This document shows, in pieces, positions 25,438-34,900 of a stretch of DNA of 64,000 bases. This DNA comes from Actinoplanes aureus (GTDB taxonomy: Bacteria; Actinomycetota; Actinomycetes; Mycobacteriales; Micromonosporaceae), in the NCBI RefSeq assembly GCF_015704865.1, contig NZ_JADQTO010000002.1:186001-250000 (forward strand), in the 5' to 3' direction. Position 1 is the first letter of the stretch. Each line of letters begins with the position of its first letter. The translations under genes were made by a program, and so were the position numbers. The notes beneath the pieces were generated by a model. It saw only the letters and a list, made by a program, of their open reading frames with translations, did not search any database and was not told where the DNA came from.

Positions 25438-27962
25438 CCAGGGCTTGCCGGAGCGTTTACCGGCTGAAGCCGGCCCGTGCCGGTCCCGAGCCCCGGAGTC
25501 GGGCTGATGCTGCTTCCCAGCGTCGGTTGCGGGCTACCCCCTGGCTGTGGACTGACCCCGAGGCCCGGCTGTGGACTGATCCCGATCCCTGGCTGCGTGC
25601 CGGTGCTGGGAGCTGGTTGCGGGCCCGACGGCTGCGGAGAGGCCGTGCTCGACCGGCTCAGCCGGAACACCACCGCGTCCGGCAGATCCTCACGCTGGAT
25701 GCCGAGAGCATCCACCGGCACGTCGCCGGCACGCTCCCACGGCGTGCCCACCACCTCGGCCCGGAGCAGCAGCACCGTGCTGATGCCGATCGACCGCAGG
25801 TACTCGACGCTCGGCATGTCCGGGAACGAGGCGACCCGGGTGCGCAACTCGCTCTGCCGGGCGGCGGCGAAGGTGCCACCACCGTTCGCCATCGGCTCGA
25901 ACCGGGAAGTGGACCAGAGCTGCACCATCTGATCGGAGATCTCCGCCGTCGGCAGCACCAGCAGCGGGCCGGTGACCGTCCGCATCGCGGCGGGCTGCGC
26001 CGGCACGACCGGGTGCGCGGTCGCGTTCCACCCCTCCAGCCCGATCAGGATCACCGGCGCCAGCATCGCGGTCCGCATCCACGGGCCCGGCCAGGGCGGC
26101 ATCCGCAGCTCCGCCAGATGCTCGGCCCGGCGGACGAAGTCGTCGACCGCGCCGGCCGCCAGAACAGCCAGGATCAGCGTCACCCAGAACATCAACCGGC
26201 CCGGGATGCGCAGATCGAACGAGGCCGGGAAGTGGCCGAAGAGCGGCAGGTAGGTCCAGCGGCCGCCGAAGAAGGTGGTGCCCAGTGTCAGGACGACGGT
26301 CACGGCCAGGCCCAGGAACAGCAGAAGCCGGTGTCGCAGCCGCCAGATCGAGAAGAACAGACCGGTCAGGGCCAGTGCGTACAGCACGAAGCCGGGCAGC
26401 AGCGACATCTCGCCGGCCCAGCCGAGCGAGGAGCGCGGAACCACGTGCGCGGCACCCCAGACACGCGACTCGGCGGGACCGATCAGCAGGCCGCGCAGCG
26501 GCGGTGAGAAGAATCGGATCTCCTCAAGGCGCGACCCGGACTCCGGCACCAACGCGTACGGCACGGCGATCAGCAGCGCGACACCGGCGAAGATCGTGGC
26601 GCCGAGCGTGTCCGTGGCCACAAGACGCCACCCGAGCAGCGAGTCGTGCTTGCCGCGCAGGAAGCGGTGCAGCGCCAGCCGGCCGTCGTGCACGGCGCCG
26701 TGCACGATCGAGGCCACCAGCAGGACGACCAGGATCAGACCCAGCACGTACGCGAACGGCACACCGAGCGAGAACCCGAGACTGACCTGCCAGACGGCGA
26801 CCGCCCAGCCCGCGGCGGCCCAGCCGACGTGCCGGCGTGCGGGCCGGAAACCGTGCCGCAGTGAGTAGCCGTGGCCCCGGGCCAGCATGGCCAGGGCCAG
26901 CGGGATGCCACCCGCCGAGATGACGTCGAGATGCCCCTCCTGGGCCAGCCGCCACGGCGCACACGCCACAGCGATTGCCGCGGCCGCCGAGCCGATCGGC
27001 CGGGCACCGAGCTGGCGCACCAGGGCGTAGGTGCCGATCGCCAGCAGGGCGTGCGCAACCACGAAAAGAATGTTGTAGCGCAGTACCGCGGCGAGCGGTC
27101 CGTCGCCGAGCATCGCGAACGGCGCGTAGCCGAGCAGGCTGTCGCCGAACCCGAAACTTAGTGGCTCCGGGTAGTAGGCGTTGGAGTGCCACAGACGGAT
27201 CGGATCGGAGCTAAGGATGTGCCCGGCCCAGGCGATCTGCCAAGCCTGCCGGGCCGGATCAGCGAGGTCCTGCGGGAGGGTGTGCATCGGGTAGCGCAGG
27301 GTCGGCCAGGTCATCAGGACAGCGAGCAGGCAGCCGGCGTAGATGACCAGTGCGTACTCGTGGATCAGGGACCGGCGGGCGGTGCGTAGTGCGCGGCTGA
27401 TGCGACTGGGCGGTTGCTCGGGGATGGTGGCGAACACGGTCCACGGGTCCGGTGGGGCGCCGGGCGGGCGGGTGGCGGGGAGTTGCTTCCGCTGCCGGGG
27501 AATGGCGCCGGCTGAGCTCTTGCTCGCGCTGCCGTTCCCGGCCACAGCCGTGGTCTGTGGATCACCGGCCGCTGTCGCGCCGGTGTCCAGATTGCCGCCT
27601 TTGCCTACTTTGTCCGAGCCACCCACCGCAGTGCCGGAGCCGCCCTCTGCGGCGCCGGCCGAGCCCCTAGGCCCAGACGTCGCGCCCGCTTCACCCCTCA
27701 CATCAGAGGCAGCGCCCGCATCTCTGTCCCGCGCACGCTTCGCACCGAAGATGCCGAACCGCCGCCGTGGCCGGGCCCGACCGGCCTCTTTCCTGTCCTC
27801 ATCCACCGTGCCGGCGGCTTGACCAGCCGCAGCCGGCTTGCTCGAGTCGACGGCAGGAGCGGCCTTCTGCTGATCCGGAACCGTAGCCATGGGCACGGGT
27901 GAGCTCGACCCGCTCCCACCCGCGACGGGCGCGGGCAAGATGGGTTTCCGCTGCTCGGTCAT
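25356..27962 (-). CDS. Large GT-C-like polytopic membrane protein
   Basis: An 868-residue protein: a cytoplasmic disordered N-terminus of about 190 residues (P/A/G-rich, basic patch ARPRRRFGIFGAKRARDRD), then about 12 membrane helices (about 230-640), and an outer C-terminal domain ending in a long P/Q/G tail with repeated SPQPG units. The first long loop TLPQDLADPARQAWQIAWAGHIL contains acidic residues placed as in GT-C glycosyltransferases. ATG 27962 has GGGAGGG just upstream, and the gene follows endonuclease IV by 22 bp. Exact activity unknown; a lipid-linked-sugar transferase is the best guess. Confidence 0.68.
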   Translation of the reverse strand: MTEQRKPILPAPVAGGSGSSSPVPMATVPDQQKAAPAVDSSKPAAAGQAAGTVDEDRKEAGRARPRRRFGIFGAKRARDRDAGAASDVRGEAGATSGPRGSAGAAEGGSGTAVGGSDKVGKGGNLDTGATAAGDPQTTAVAGNGSASKSSAGAIPRQRKQLPATRPPGAPPDPWTVFATIPEQPPSRISRALRTARRSLIHEYALVIYAGCLLAVLMTWPTLRYPMHTLPQDLADPARQAWQIAWAGHILSSDPIRLWHSNAYYPEPLSFGFGDSLLGYAPFAMLGDGPLAAVLRYNILFVVAHALLAIGTYALVRQLGARPIGSAAAAIAVACAPWRLAQEGHLDVISAGGIPLALAMLARGHGYSLRHGFRPARRHVGWAAAGWAVAVWQVSLGFSLGVPFAYVLGLILVVLLVASIVHGAVHDGRLALHRFLRGKHDSLLGWRLVATDTLGATIFAGVALLIAVPYALVPESGSRLEEIRFFSPPLRGLLIGPAESRVWGAAHVVPRSSLGWAGEMSLLPGFVLYALALTGLFFSIWRLRHRLLLFLGLAVTVVLTLGTTFFGGRWTYLPLFGHFPASFDLRIPGRLMFWVTLILAVLAAGAVDDFVRRAEHLAELRMPPWPGPWMRTAMLAPVILIGLEGWNATAHPVVPAQPAAMRTVTGPLLVLPTAEISDQMVQLWSTSRFEPMANGGGTFAAARQSELRTRVASFPDMPSVEYLRSIGISTVLLLRAEVVGTPWERAGDVPVDALGIQREDLPDAVVFRLSRSSTASPQPSGPQPAPSTGTQPGIGISPQPGLGVSPQPGGSPQPTLGSSISPTPGLGTGTGRLQPVNAPASPGTLSPADPGAAGTTPRISFDSSEPVRP

Positions 27963-27984
27963 GACCCTCCCGTGCCGCTCCGCG

Positions 27985-28761
27985 TCAGACGCCCGCCCGC
28001 TCCCGCAGAAGGGCGATGTCGGCAGCCTGACCCTCCACGCCGCCCGGCGTCTCCACAATGGCCGGCGCCCCGGAGGCGCGGATCGCCGCCACCACCAACT
28101 CCGGGTCGATCTTCCCACTCCCGAGGTTGTCGTGCCGGTCCTGGCCGGAGTCGAATCCGCCCTTCGAATCGTTCGCATGGACCAGGTCGATCCGGCCGGT
28201 GATCGACTTCACCCGGTCGACGATGCCGACCAGGTCCTCGCCGCCGGCATAGGCGTGACAGGTGTCCAGGCAGAAGCCCGCGCCGAACGGTCCGACCGCC
28301 TCCCACAACCGGGCCAGGGCGTCGAATCGCCGGGCACACGCGTTGTCACCGCCGGCGGTGTTCTCGATCAGCACCGGGAGCGGCAGTCCACCGTCGTTCT
28401 CCGCGTACTCAAATGCCTTTTTCCAGTTTGCGAAGCCGGCGTCGAGGTCGGCGCCGGCGCCGACGTGCCCACCGTGCACGATCAGGCCTTTCGCACCGAG
28501 CTCGGCGGCCGCCTTGGCGTGCGCCATCAGCAGCTTGCGGCTGGGGATGCGGATCCGGTTGTTGAGCGTCGCGACATTGATGATGTAGGGCGCGTGGATG
28601 TAGACGTCCACCTCGGACGCCCGCAGCCGCTCCGCATCCTCGCGCGGTTTGGGCGACTTGTACCCCTGTGGGTCGGTGAGGAAGAACTGCACCGCCTCCG
28701 CGCCGCGGGCAGTGGCCTCGGCCAGCGGGTCGGCGGAATCGACGTGGGCTCCGATGCGCAT
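27985..28761 (-). CDS. nfo: Endonuclease IV (AP endonuclease)
   Basis: A 258-residue TIM-barrel AP endonuclease that cuts DNA 5' of abasic sites. Metal-binding motifs are visible along the chain: GAHVDS at the start, HAPYIINVA, HGGHVGAG, IENTAGG, CLDTCHAYAGG, VHANDSKGGFDSGQDRHDNLGSG and ETPGG. All match the three-zinc site of Nfo. Slightly shorter than the E. coli enzyme, as usual in actinobacteria. Confidence 0.93.
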   Translation of the reverse strand: MRIGAHVDSADPLAEATARGAEAVQFFLTDPQGYKSPKPREDAERLRASEVDVYIHAPYIINVATLNNRIRIPSRKLLMAHAKAAAELGAKGLIVHGGHVGAGADLDAGFANWKKAFEYAENDGGLPLPVLIENTAGGDNACARRFDALARLWEAVGPFGAGFCLDTCHAYAGGEDLVGIVDRVKSITGRIDLVHANDSKGGFDSGQDRHDNLGSGKIDPELVVAAIRASGAPAIVETPGGVEGQAADIALLRERAGV

Positions 28762-28888
28762 GTGACGAGCCTACGACGCGGGTACGACGCTTTCCTCCCG
28801 CGTCACCGCGCTCCGCCGCTCCTCGTTAACTGCATTGATCACGCTTGACGGATGCCGGCGCTGCCGGCGGTGGACTAGGGGATGGTGC

Positions 28889-29911
28889 ATGTCGCGGCAG
28901 TTCCGATACCGGGTGGCGGCGCTGATGCTGAGCGGGTTGATCTTCGGCGCGCCGCTGCTCACGAACGGGACGGCGAGCGCTGAGCAGATCGACCAGGGCG
29001 ACCGCCAGGTCAGCTTCGGCGGCGGAGTGCTCGGTCTCTCCTGCGAGTCCCGGCCGAACGTGGAGGCGCTGACGGTGCCGCCGGAAACCGTGGTGCGGGT
29101 GCTCAACCGGACCGGCCACGACGCCTGGCTCCGGCTGGGCGGCGCGCCGAAGGGCACCGTGCCGGAGAACGGCTCGGCCGAGGTCGTGTTCCGGCGCGGC
29201 ACGACGTCGGTACTGCTGACGCCGGACTGTGCCATGGACGACGAGGCGGTGCCGGTGCTGGTCACGGCGGCGCCGTCGGACCCGGCCACGCAGCCCGGCC
29301 CGGTGCCGGTCCCGGCCGGCGGAGGTGCCGCCACGATGATGTCGAAACCGGCCGGATCCGGGTCATCCTCGGATTCCCGGGGCGGCTCGGTGCTGCCGGA
29401 CTCGGTTTCTCCGGCGCAGCGCCCGGCACGCGGCACCGCGGGCTCGGCCACGTCGGGCACTCGCCGGACCGCCGATTCGCGCGCGGCGGCCGAGGCCCGG
29501 ACTGCGACCAGTGCGACGCAGGCCATGCCGCAGGGCGGCGCGAGCTCGCAACTCAAGATCAAAACTATGCGGGGTACGGCGGGAGTCGGCGCACCCGCTT
29601 TCGCCGGGATGCCGCCGGGTGACCGGAGGACGATCCTGCCCGCGACACCCGAGATGTCCGGGGCGGCTGCCACGCCGGCCGCACAGAACGCCCAGGCCGC
29701 GGTGCCGACCGCCGAGGGGATTCCGGTCAGGGGCGCCACCGAGCCGACCGGCGGGACGGTCGCCGAGCCGGTCGCGGCGGTGGGGCCGATCCGGGAGGGC
29801 CGGCCGATCGGACTACTCGGCCTCACTGCCCTGATCTGTGTCCTCGGCGTCTCAACCGCCGCGATTCGGGCAATCGTGTCGCAACGTGCATCTCGCACAA
29901 ACATCGCGTAA
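28889..29911 (+). CDS. Secreted protein with C-terminal membrane anchor
   Basis: A 340-residue protein with a Sec signal peptide (RYRVAALMLSGLIFGAPLL, cleavage after NGTASA, about residue 34), an N-terminal folded domain with two cysteines (about 45-130, probably a small beta-sandwich), a long A/T/P/G-rich linker (about 140-300), and a C-terminal helix GLLGLTALICVLGVSTAAI followed by Arg residues, as in wall-spanning anchored proteins. ATG 28889 was preferred over the longer frame from 28835 because it puts the signal peptide at the terminus. Function unknown. Confidence 0.72.
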   Translation: MSRQFRYRVAALMLSGLIFGAPLLTNGTASAEQIDQGDRQVSFGGGVLGLSCESRPNVEALTVPPETVVRVLNRTGHDAWLRLGGAPKGTVPENGSAEVVFRRGTTSVLLTPDCAMDDEAVPVLVTAAPSDPATQPGPVPVPAGGGAATMMSKPAGSGSSSDSRGGSVLPDSVSPAQRPARGTAGSATSGTRRTADSRAAAEARTATSATQAMPQGGASSQLKIKTMRGTAGVGAPAFAGMPPGDRRTILPATPEMSGAAATPAAQNAQAAVPTAEGIPVRGATEPTGGTVAEPVAAVGPIREGRPIGLLGLTALICVLGVSTAAIRAIVSQRASRTNIA

Positions 29912-30021
29912 GCTCTTCCGTGAAAGCTCCGCGGGGCGGACGCGTCCACCTCATCGGTGTGGTCGTTCCTCCCCAGGTCCCACCCAACGAACCGGGCCGG
30001 ACGCCCCGCGGCTCTCCCTTT

Positions 30022-30056
30022 CGACGACCTCGTCCCCGGACGGGGTCGTCGTTTTT
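30022..30056 (+). terminator. Terminator upstream of the rpsF operon
   Basis: A 14-bp stem (30022-30035 with 30038-30051, one G-T pair) with a TTTTT tail at 30052-30056. It ends the transcript of the secreted anchored protein and insulates the rpsF promoter. Confidence 0.9.
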
Positions 30057-30083
30057 GGGCCCGGCGCCCGACCTGGGTATGCT
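30055..30083 (+). promoter_or_regulatory. Putative housekeeping promoter of rpsF-ssb-rpsR-rplI
   Basis: TTGGGC (30055-30060), a 17-nt spacer and TATGCT (30078-30083) resemble an actinobacterial sigma-70/HrdB promoter. It directly follows the terminator, and would give a leader of about 115 nt. Confidence 0.45.
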
Positions 30084-30104
30084 GGCTCGGTTCGCAGTGT
30101 GTTC

Positions 30105-30179
30105 GCCGTGGGCGCTCCTACTACCCACGGCTTTCTTCTGCGTTCGACACAAGACCTCCTGCCACGGAAAGACCGTGGC
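30105..30179 (+). promoter_or_regulatory. Structured leader of rpsF with two alternative hairpin sets
   Basis: Two adjacent hairpins: GCCGTGGG/CCCACGGC (30105-30112 with 30124-30131, followed by TTTCTT) and GCCACGG/CCGTGGC (30161-30167 with 30173-30179), the second ending 12 nt before the rpsF SD. Segment 1 can also pair with segment 3 and segment 2 with segment 4, so the two folds exclude each other. This suggests attenuation or autoregulation, possibly by the S6:S18 complex, which binds rpsF leaders in many bacteria. Confidence 0.55.
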
Positions 30180-30207
30180 CGCATAGCCCACAGGAGGTGA
30201 GAACGTC

Positions 30208-30498
30208 TTGCGTCATTACGAACTCATGGTGATCCTCGACCCTTCGCTCGAGGAGCGCACCGTGGCCCCGTCGCTCGATCAGTACCTGAACGTGATCAGG
30301 ACCGCGGGTGGATCGGTGGAGAAGCTCGATGTCTGGGGCCGTCGCCGGCTCTCGTTCGAGATCAACAAGAAGGCTGAAGGCATCTACGCGGTCGTTGACC
30401 TGCAGGCGACGCCCGAGGCCGTGGCCGAGCTGGACCGTCAGCTCCGGCTCAACGAGTCCATCCTGCGTACCAAGGTCATCCGTCCCGAGACCCGCTGA
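30208..30498 (+). CDS. rpsF: Small ribosomal subunit protein bS6
   Basis: A 96-residue bS6 starting at TTG, with a strong AGGAGGTGA 7 nt upstream. It has the family motifs [11 protein letters not shown] and [24 protein letters not shown]. It forms a heterodimer with bS18 in the 30S platform. First gene of the rpsF-ssb-rpsR-rplI operon, as in most actinobacteria. Confidence 0.98.
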   Translation: MRHYELMVILDPSLEERTVAPSLDQYLNVIRTAGGSVEKLDVWGRRRLSFEINKKAEGIYAVVDLQATPEAVAELDRQLRLNESILRTKVIRPETR

Positions 30499-30512
30499 GG
30501 CGTTTTTGTCAG

Positions 30513-30530
30513 AGGGTCCTGAGACCCTTT
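30513..30530 (+). terminator. Weak hairpin between rpsF and ssb
   Basis: AGGGTC-CTGA-GACCCT followed by TT. Six base pairs only. It could lower transcription into ssb or mark RNA processing. Confidence 0.35.
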
Positions 30531-30562
30531 GCCTCAACGACTGAAGCGGCGAGGAGAAGTTC

Positions 30563-31135
30563 ATGGCAGGAGAAACCACCATCACGGTCATCGGCAATCT
30601 GACCGATGACCCCGTGCTGCGCTTCACCCCGTCGGGTGCGGCGGTCGCCAATTTCCGCATCGCTTCCACGCCGCGGACTTTGGATCGCCAATCGGGCGAG
30701 TGGAAAGACGGCGAGCCACTCTTCCTCGCGTGCAACATCTGGCGTGACGCCGCCGAGCACGTCGCCGAGTCGCTGCAGCGTGGCGCTCGGGTGATCGTGC
30801 AGGGCCGGCTGCGCCAGCGGTCTTACGAGACCAAAGAGGGAGAGAAGCGCACCGTCATCGAGCTCGAGGTCGACGAGATCGGCCCATCCCTGCGCTACGC
30901 CACGGCGAAGGTGCAGAAGATGAGCCGTTCCGGCGGCGGAGGGGGCGGCTTCGGCGCCTCCGGTGGTGGCAACCGGCAGTTCAGTGGCGGCGGTAATCGA
31001 GGCGGCGGCGGCAACGGCGGCGGCGGCTTCGACGACGACCCCTGGGCCTCGGCTGCCCCGGCTTCCAGCGGCGGCCGTTCCGGCGGTGGCGGCGGTGGGG
31101 GCAACTCCTCGTTCGACGACGAGCCTCCCTTCTAA
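30563..31135 (+). CDS. ssb: Single-stranded DNA-binding protein
   Basis: A 190-residue SSB. The OB-fold occupies residues about 1-115 ([64 protein letters not shown]). A Gly-rich linker follows, and the acidic tip DDEPPF that docks replication and repair partners is intact. GAGGAGA precedes the ATG. In the operon with S6 and S18, it would be co-supplied with DnaB encoded 5 kb downstream. Confidence 0.97.
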   Translation: MAGETTITVIGNLTDDPVLRFTPSGAAVANFRIASTPRTLDRQSGEWKDGEPLFLACNIWRDAAEHVAESLQRGARVIVQGRLRQRSYETKEGEKRTVIELEVDEIGPSLRYATAKVQKMSRSGGGGGGFGASGGGNRQFSGGGNRGGGGNGGGGFDDDPWASAAPASSGGRSGGGGGGGNSSFDDEPPF

Positions 31136-31171
31136 GCCCTACGGGCTTTCTTGAGTTCAGGAGTTAGAGCA

Positions 31172-31411
31172 ATGGCTAAGGCTGCGGCACTTCGCAAGCC
31201 GAAGAAGAAGGTGAACCCGCTCGACAAGGACGGGATCACCTACATCGACTACAAGGACACCGCGCTCCTGCGGAAGTTCATCTCCGACCGCGGCAAGATC
31301 CGTGCCCGCCGCGTCACCGGTGTGACCTCCCAGCAGCAGCGGCAGATCGCCCGCGCGGTCAAGAACGCCCGTGAGATGGCGCTCTTGCCGTACACGGCCA
31401 CGGCGCGCTGA
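31172..31411 (+). CDS. rpsR: Small ribosomal subunit protein bS18
   Basis: A 79-residue bS18 with the family core [20 protein letters not shown] and [22 protein letters not shown] 31172 is preceded by TCAGGAGTTAG; the frame from 31151 is too long. The zinc-ligand cysteines of some bS18 paralogues are absent, so this is the zinc-independent form. Partner of bS6. Confidence 0.97.
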   Translation: MAKAAALRKPKKKVNPLDKDGITYIDYKDTALLRKFISDRGKIRARRVTGVTSQQQRQIARAVKNAREMALLPYTATAR

Positions 31412-31425
31412 GAGGGGGCACCGAG

Positions 31426-31875
31426 ATGAAGATCATCCTTACTCAGGAAGTGTCGGGCCTCGGCACCCCCGGCGACATCGTCGAGGTGAAGAACGGCTAC
31501 GGCCGTAACTACCTGCTGCCCCAGGGTTTCGCGATTCAGTGGACCAAGGGTGCGGAGAAGCAGGTCGTGGTCATCAAGCGGGCCCGCGAGGCCCGTGAGA
31601 TCCGTGACCTGGGCCAGGCCAACGAGGTCAAGGGCCAGCTGGCCGGCCTCAAGGTCACGCTGTCGGCGCGGTCCGGCAACGGCGGCCGCCTCTTCGGCTC
31701 GATCACCCCGGCCGAGATCGTCGACGCGGTCAAGGCCGCCGGCGGCCCGGCCCTGGACCGTCGTCGTCTCGAGCTGCCGGGTCACATCAAGACCACGGGC
31801 TCGTACAACGTCCAGGTCAAGCTGCACCCCGAGGTGACCGCGACGTTCCCGGTGAACGTGGTGGCCTCCAAGTAA
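31426..31875 (+). CDS. rplI: Large ribosomal subunit protein bL9
   Basis: A 149-residue bL9: N-terminal rRNA-binding domain ([32 protein letters not shown]), a long connecting helix, and a C-terminal domain. It lies 14 bp after rpsR. Last gene of the operon, followed by a strong hairpin. Confidence 0.98.
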   Translation: MKIILTQEVSGLGTPGDIVEVKNGYGRNYLLPQGFAIQWTKGAEKQVVVIKRAREAREIRDLGQANEVKGQLAGLKVTLSARSGNGGRLFGSITPAEIVDAVKAAGGPALDRRRLELPGHIKTTGSYNVQVKLHPEVTATFPVNVVASK

Positions 31876-31887
31876 CAAGCTCCACCG

Positions 31888-31922
31888 AAACGGCACGTCA
31901 GGTTCTGCCTGACGTGCCGTTT
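31888..31922. terminator. Terminator between rplI and the convergent repeat protein
   Basis: A perfect 15-bp stem, AAACGGCACGTCAGG with its complement (31888-31902 and 31908-31922), a 5-nt loop, and TTT or UUU at either end, so it can act in both directions. Confidence 0.9.
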
Positions 31923-31973
31923 GCATTCTCCCGCAGTGGCCGCGTCCTGCGCGGCGGGAGCGCCGCACCAGAT

Positions 31974-34900
31974 CTAGCTGAGGCTGTTGCCGGTGATGGC
32001 GGAACTCAGCACGGTGGCCAGGCCACCGCCCACCACCGCGGCCGCCAGGCCCACGCTCGCCGATTTCCAGGCGGTCGTGGCCCAGCGGAGGCAGAGAGCC
32101 ACCAGCACGCTCAACGCCAGCGAGACGCCGAACTCGGGTGCGGCGCCTGCGAGCGTGTCCAGCGCGTGGTTGCGCTGACCGCTGTTGAGCAGGAACATGC
32201 CGGCGACGAAGAGGATCACGGGTACGCCGTACCAGACGATCGTGTAACCGACCGCGGCAAGCGGACCGCCGCTGGTCTCCGTCTCCTCCTCGTCATCGTC
32301 CGGGTTGAGGAGATCGTTGCCCTGTCCGACGAGCATGCCGCTGCCGACCGGGCGCCGCTCGTAGGAGCCGCTGCCCTGGAACGCGCCGGTGGTGCGGCGC
32401 GGTGGCCAGGAGGTGTCCTCCTCCAGGTCGTCAGCCGGGGCCTCCGGCACCCGGGAGATCACCGAGGTGGCGCTCATGGCCAGATTCGACGCTCCGGCGA
32501 CCGTGGCTGAGCCACTTGGCCGAAAGGGCGGAAAGTCCGACGTGTCGTAACGGCGGGATTCGCCCTCGGTTAGAACGTTTTCCCGGGAAAGCTCCTGGCG
32601 CCAATCGGTCTCACCGTCCTGCCCGGCACCGTCGCGATACTGAGCGCCGCCGCGGCGTGCGGCGCGCTCGGCGGTGAGCCAGTCGCCCGGTACTCGGGCC
32701 TGGCCGTAGCCGCCTGCGGCAGGAGGATCGTCCGGGTCGTCGTAGCCGCGTTCCGCGCGCGACTGACTCTCCGAGGCCCCGTAGGCGGGAGCACTCGCCC
32801 GGCGTGGCTGGCTCAGCGGATCGGGCCACTGAGAGGCGGCGGGAGCACCGTACGTACCCTGGCGCGGCGCCGGCCCCTGCCAGGTCTGCCCACCGCCCGG
32901 CTGGGAACGCCAGGTCGGAGCAGCGGGCTCAGGCGAAGGTTCCGACCAGGCCGGACCGCCGGCGGGCAACTCGCGAGGGCCACCGTAGGAGGGCCGTCGC
33001 TGCTCCTGCTCGGCCCACGACGGCCCGGCGGAGGTCTGCTGGCCGGTGTCGGGCCATTGCGAGCCGCCGGCGGGTAGTGCGCGGGGGCTGCCGTAGCCGG
33101 GTCGGCGCTGTTCCTGCTCGGCCCATGATGGTGCGCCGGAGCCCGGTCGGCCGGCGGCGGGCCGCTGTGAGCCGCCGGCGGGCAACTCGCGAGGACCGCC
33201 GTAGGAGGGCCGGCGCTGTTCCTGCTCGGCCCACGACGGCCCGGCGGGGGACTGCTGGCCGGTGTCGGGCCATTGCGTGCCGCCGGCGGGTAGTGCGCGG
33301 GGGCTGCCGTAGCCGGGCCGGCGCGGCTCTTGCCCGGCCCACGATGCTCCATCGGGCGGGAGTTCCCGGGAGGGCGTCGGGTCACGGTAGGGCTGGCGCG
33401 GTTCGCGGTCGGCCCAGGCCGGTCCCCCGGGCGTGGCGTCCCGGTTGGGTTGGCCGCGGTCGGCCCACGGCCCGCCAGGGGTGGCGGCTCGGTTCGGCTG
33501 GCGCGGTCCGCGGTCATCCCAGCTGGGCCGGCCGGGCATGGCATCCCGGTTGGGCTGGCGGGATTCCCGATCGGCCCACCCGGGCCCGCTGGGCATGGCG
33601 TCCCTGCCGGGCTGGCGTGGTTCGCGGTCAGCCCAGGCCGGTCCACCGGAAGTGGTGTCTCTGCCGGGCTGGCGTGGTTCGCGGTCAGCCCAGGCCGGTC
33701 CACCGGAAGTGGTGTCTCTGCCGGGCTGGCGTGGTTCGCGGTCGGCCCAGGCCGGTCCGCCGGAAGTGGTGTCTCGGCTGGGCTGGCGGGGCTCCGGGTC
33801 GGCCCAGGTGGGCCCGCCGAGTGTGGTGTCTCTGCCGGACTGGCGGGGTTCGCGGTCGGCCCAGGATGGTCCACCGGGAGTGGCGTCTCTGCCGGGCTGG
33901 CGGGGTTCCTGGCCCGTCCACGACGGCCCACCGGGCGGGAGTTCGCGGGAAGGCTGGCGGAGTTCCCGGTCGGCCCACGACGGGCTGCCGGCGGGCAGCT
34001 CCCGGGAGGGTGCCGGGTCCGGCCACTGCGAGCCGCCGGCCGGCAACTCGCGCTGACTGCCATACGCCTGGCGGGGCGGCATGGGGCCCTGCTGCCAGCC
34101 GCCCGTCGGGTACTCCTCAGGCTCGGCGTTCTGCCGGCGGGACTGACGGCTCGGCCGGGGCTCGGGTGTGGCCTGCCAGGCTTCCGGGCCCGGCGTCTCC
34201 GGGGCGCGGCGGCGGCCACCACCGTAGGTGTCGTCCCGGTGCCGGCGGCCGCTCTCCTGGTCGTACGCCCCCGGTGTGCTCGGCGTCGCCGCCCCGCTCC
34301 ATGGTGCGCTGCCGGGCATCGCGCTGTTCGGGCGGATGGCACCGGGCATGGCACTACGCGGACGGGTGCTCGGCACGCCGATCCGGGCGTCGGCCGGCAC
34401 CCCACTGGCCGGCCACGCCGCACCGGAGGTCGGGGCGCCGGGAACGCCGCTACTCGGAAGGGGACCTCCAGGAACGCCGCCGCTCGGCGGATCTGACCGG
34501 CGGCCGCGGCGGGGACCCGCGGTATCGCCCTCGTCGCTCGCCCTGCCGGCCTCGCGGCGGGCCGCCTCGGCACGCCAGGCCAGGACGCGTGGGTCGTCCT
34601 CGGCGCGGCTCCATTGGCCGGTGTCGGGGTCCCGGGTCCAGTTGCTGGTGTCGGGCTCCGCCTCCCACGATGCGGTGTCCTCGCGCCAGTCGGTGGTGTT
34701 CGCGTTGTAGCGGGCCGGCCGCCCACGGCGTGCCCGGGAGCGGTCCGTCGCGCCGGTATCCGCGGGACTGCCCGGGTAGCCGGCTGGTGCGGCGCTGGTC
34801 GGCTCGTACGAGGCTGGGGTTTCACCCTGCTGGGACGTGTCGTCCCGGCGGCTGCGTCGCCCGCCGGACCTGGTCGGCGCCTCGGCGCGGGCGCCCCAGG

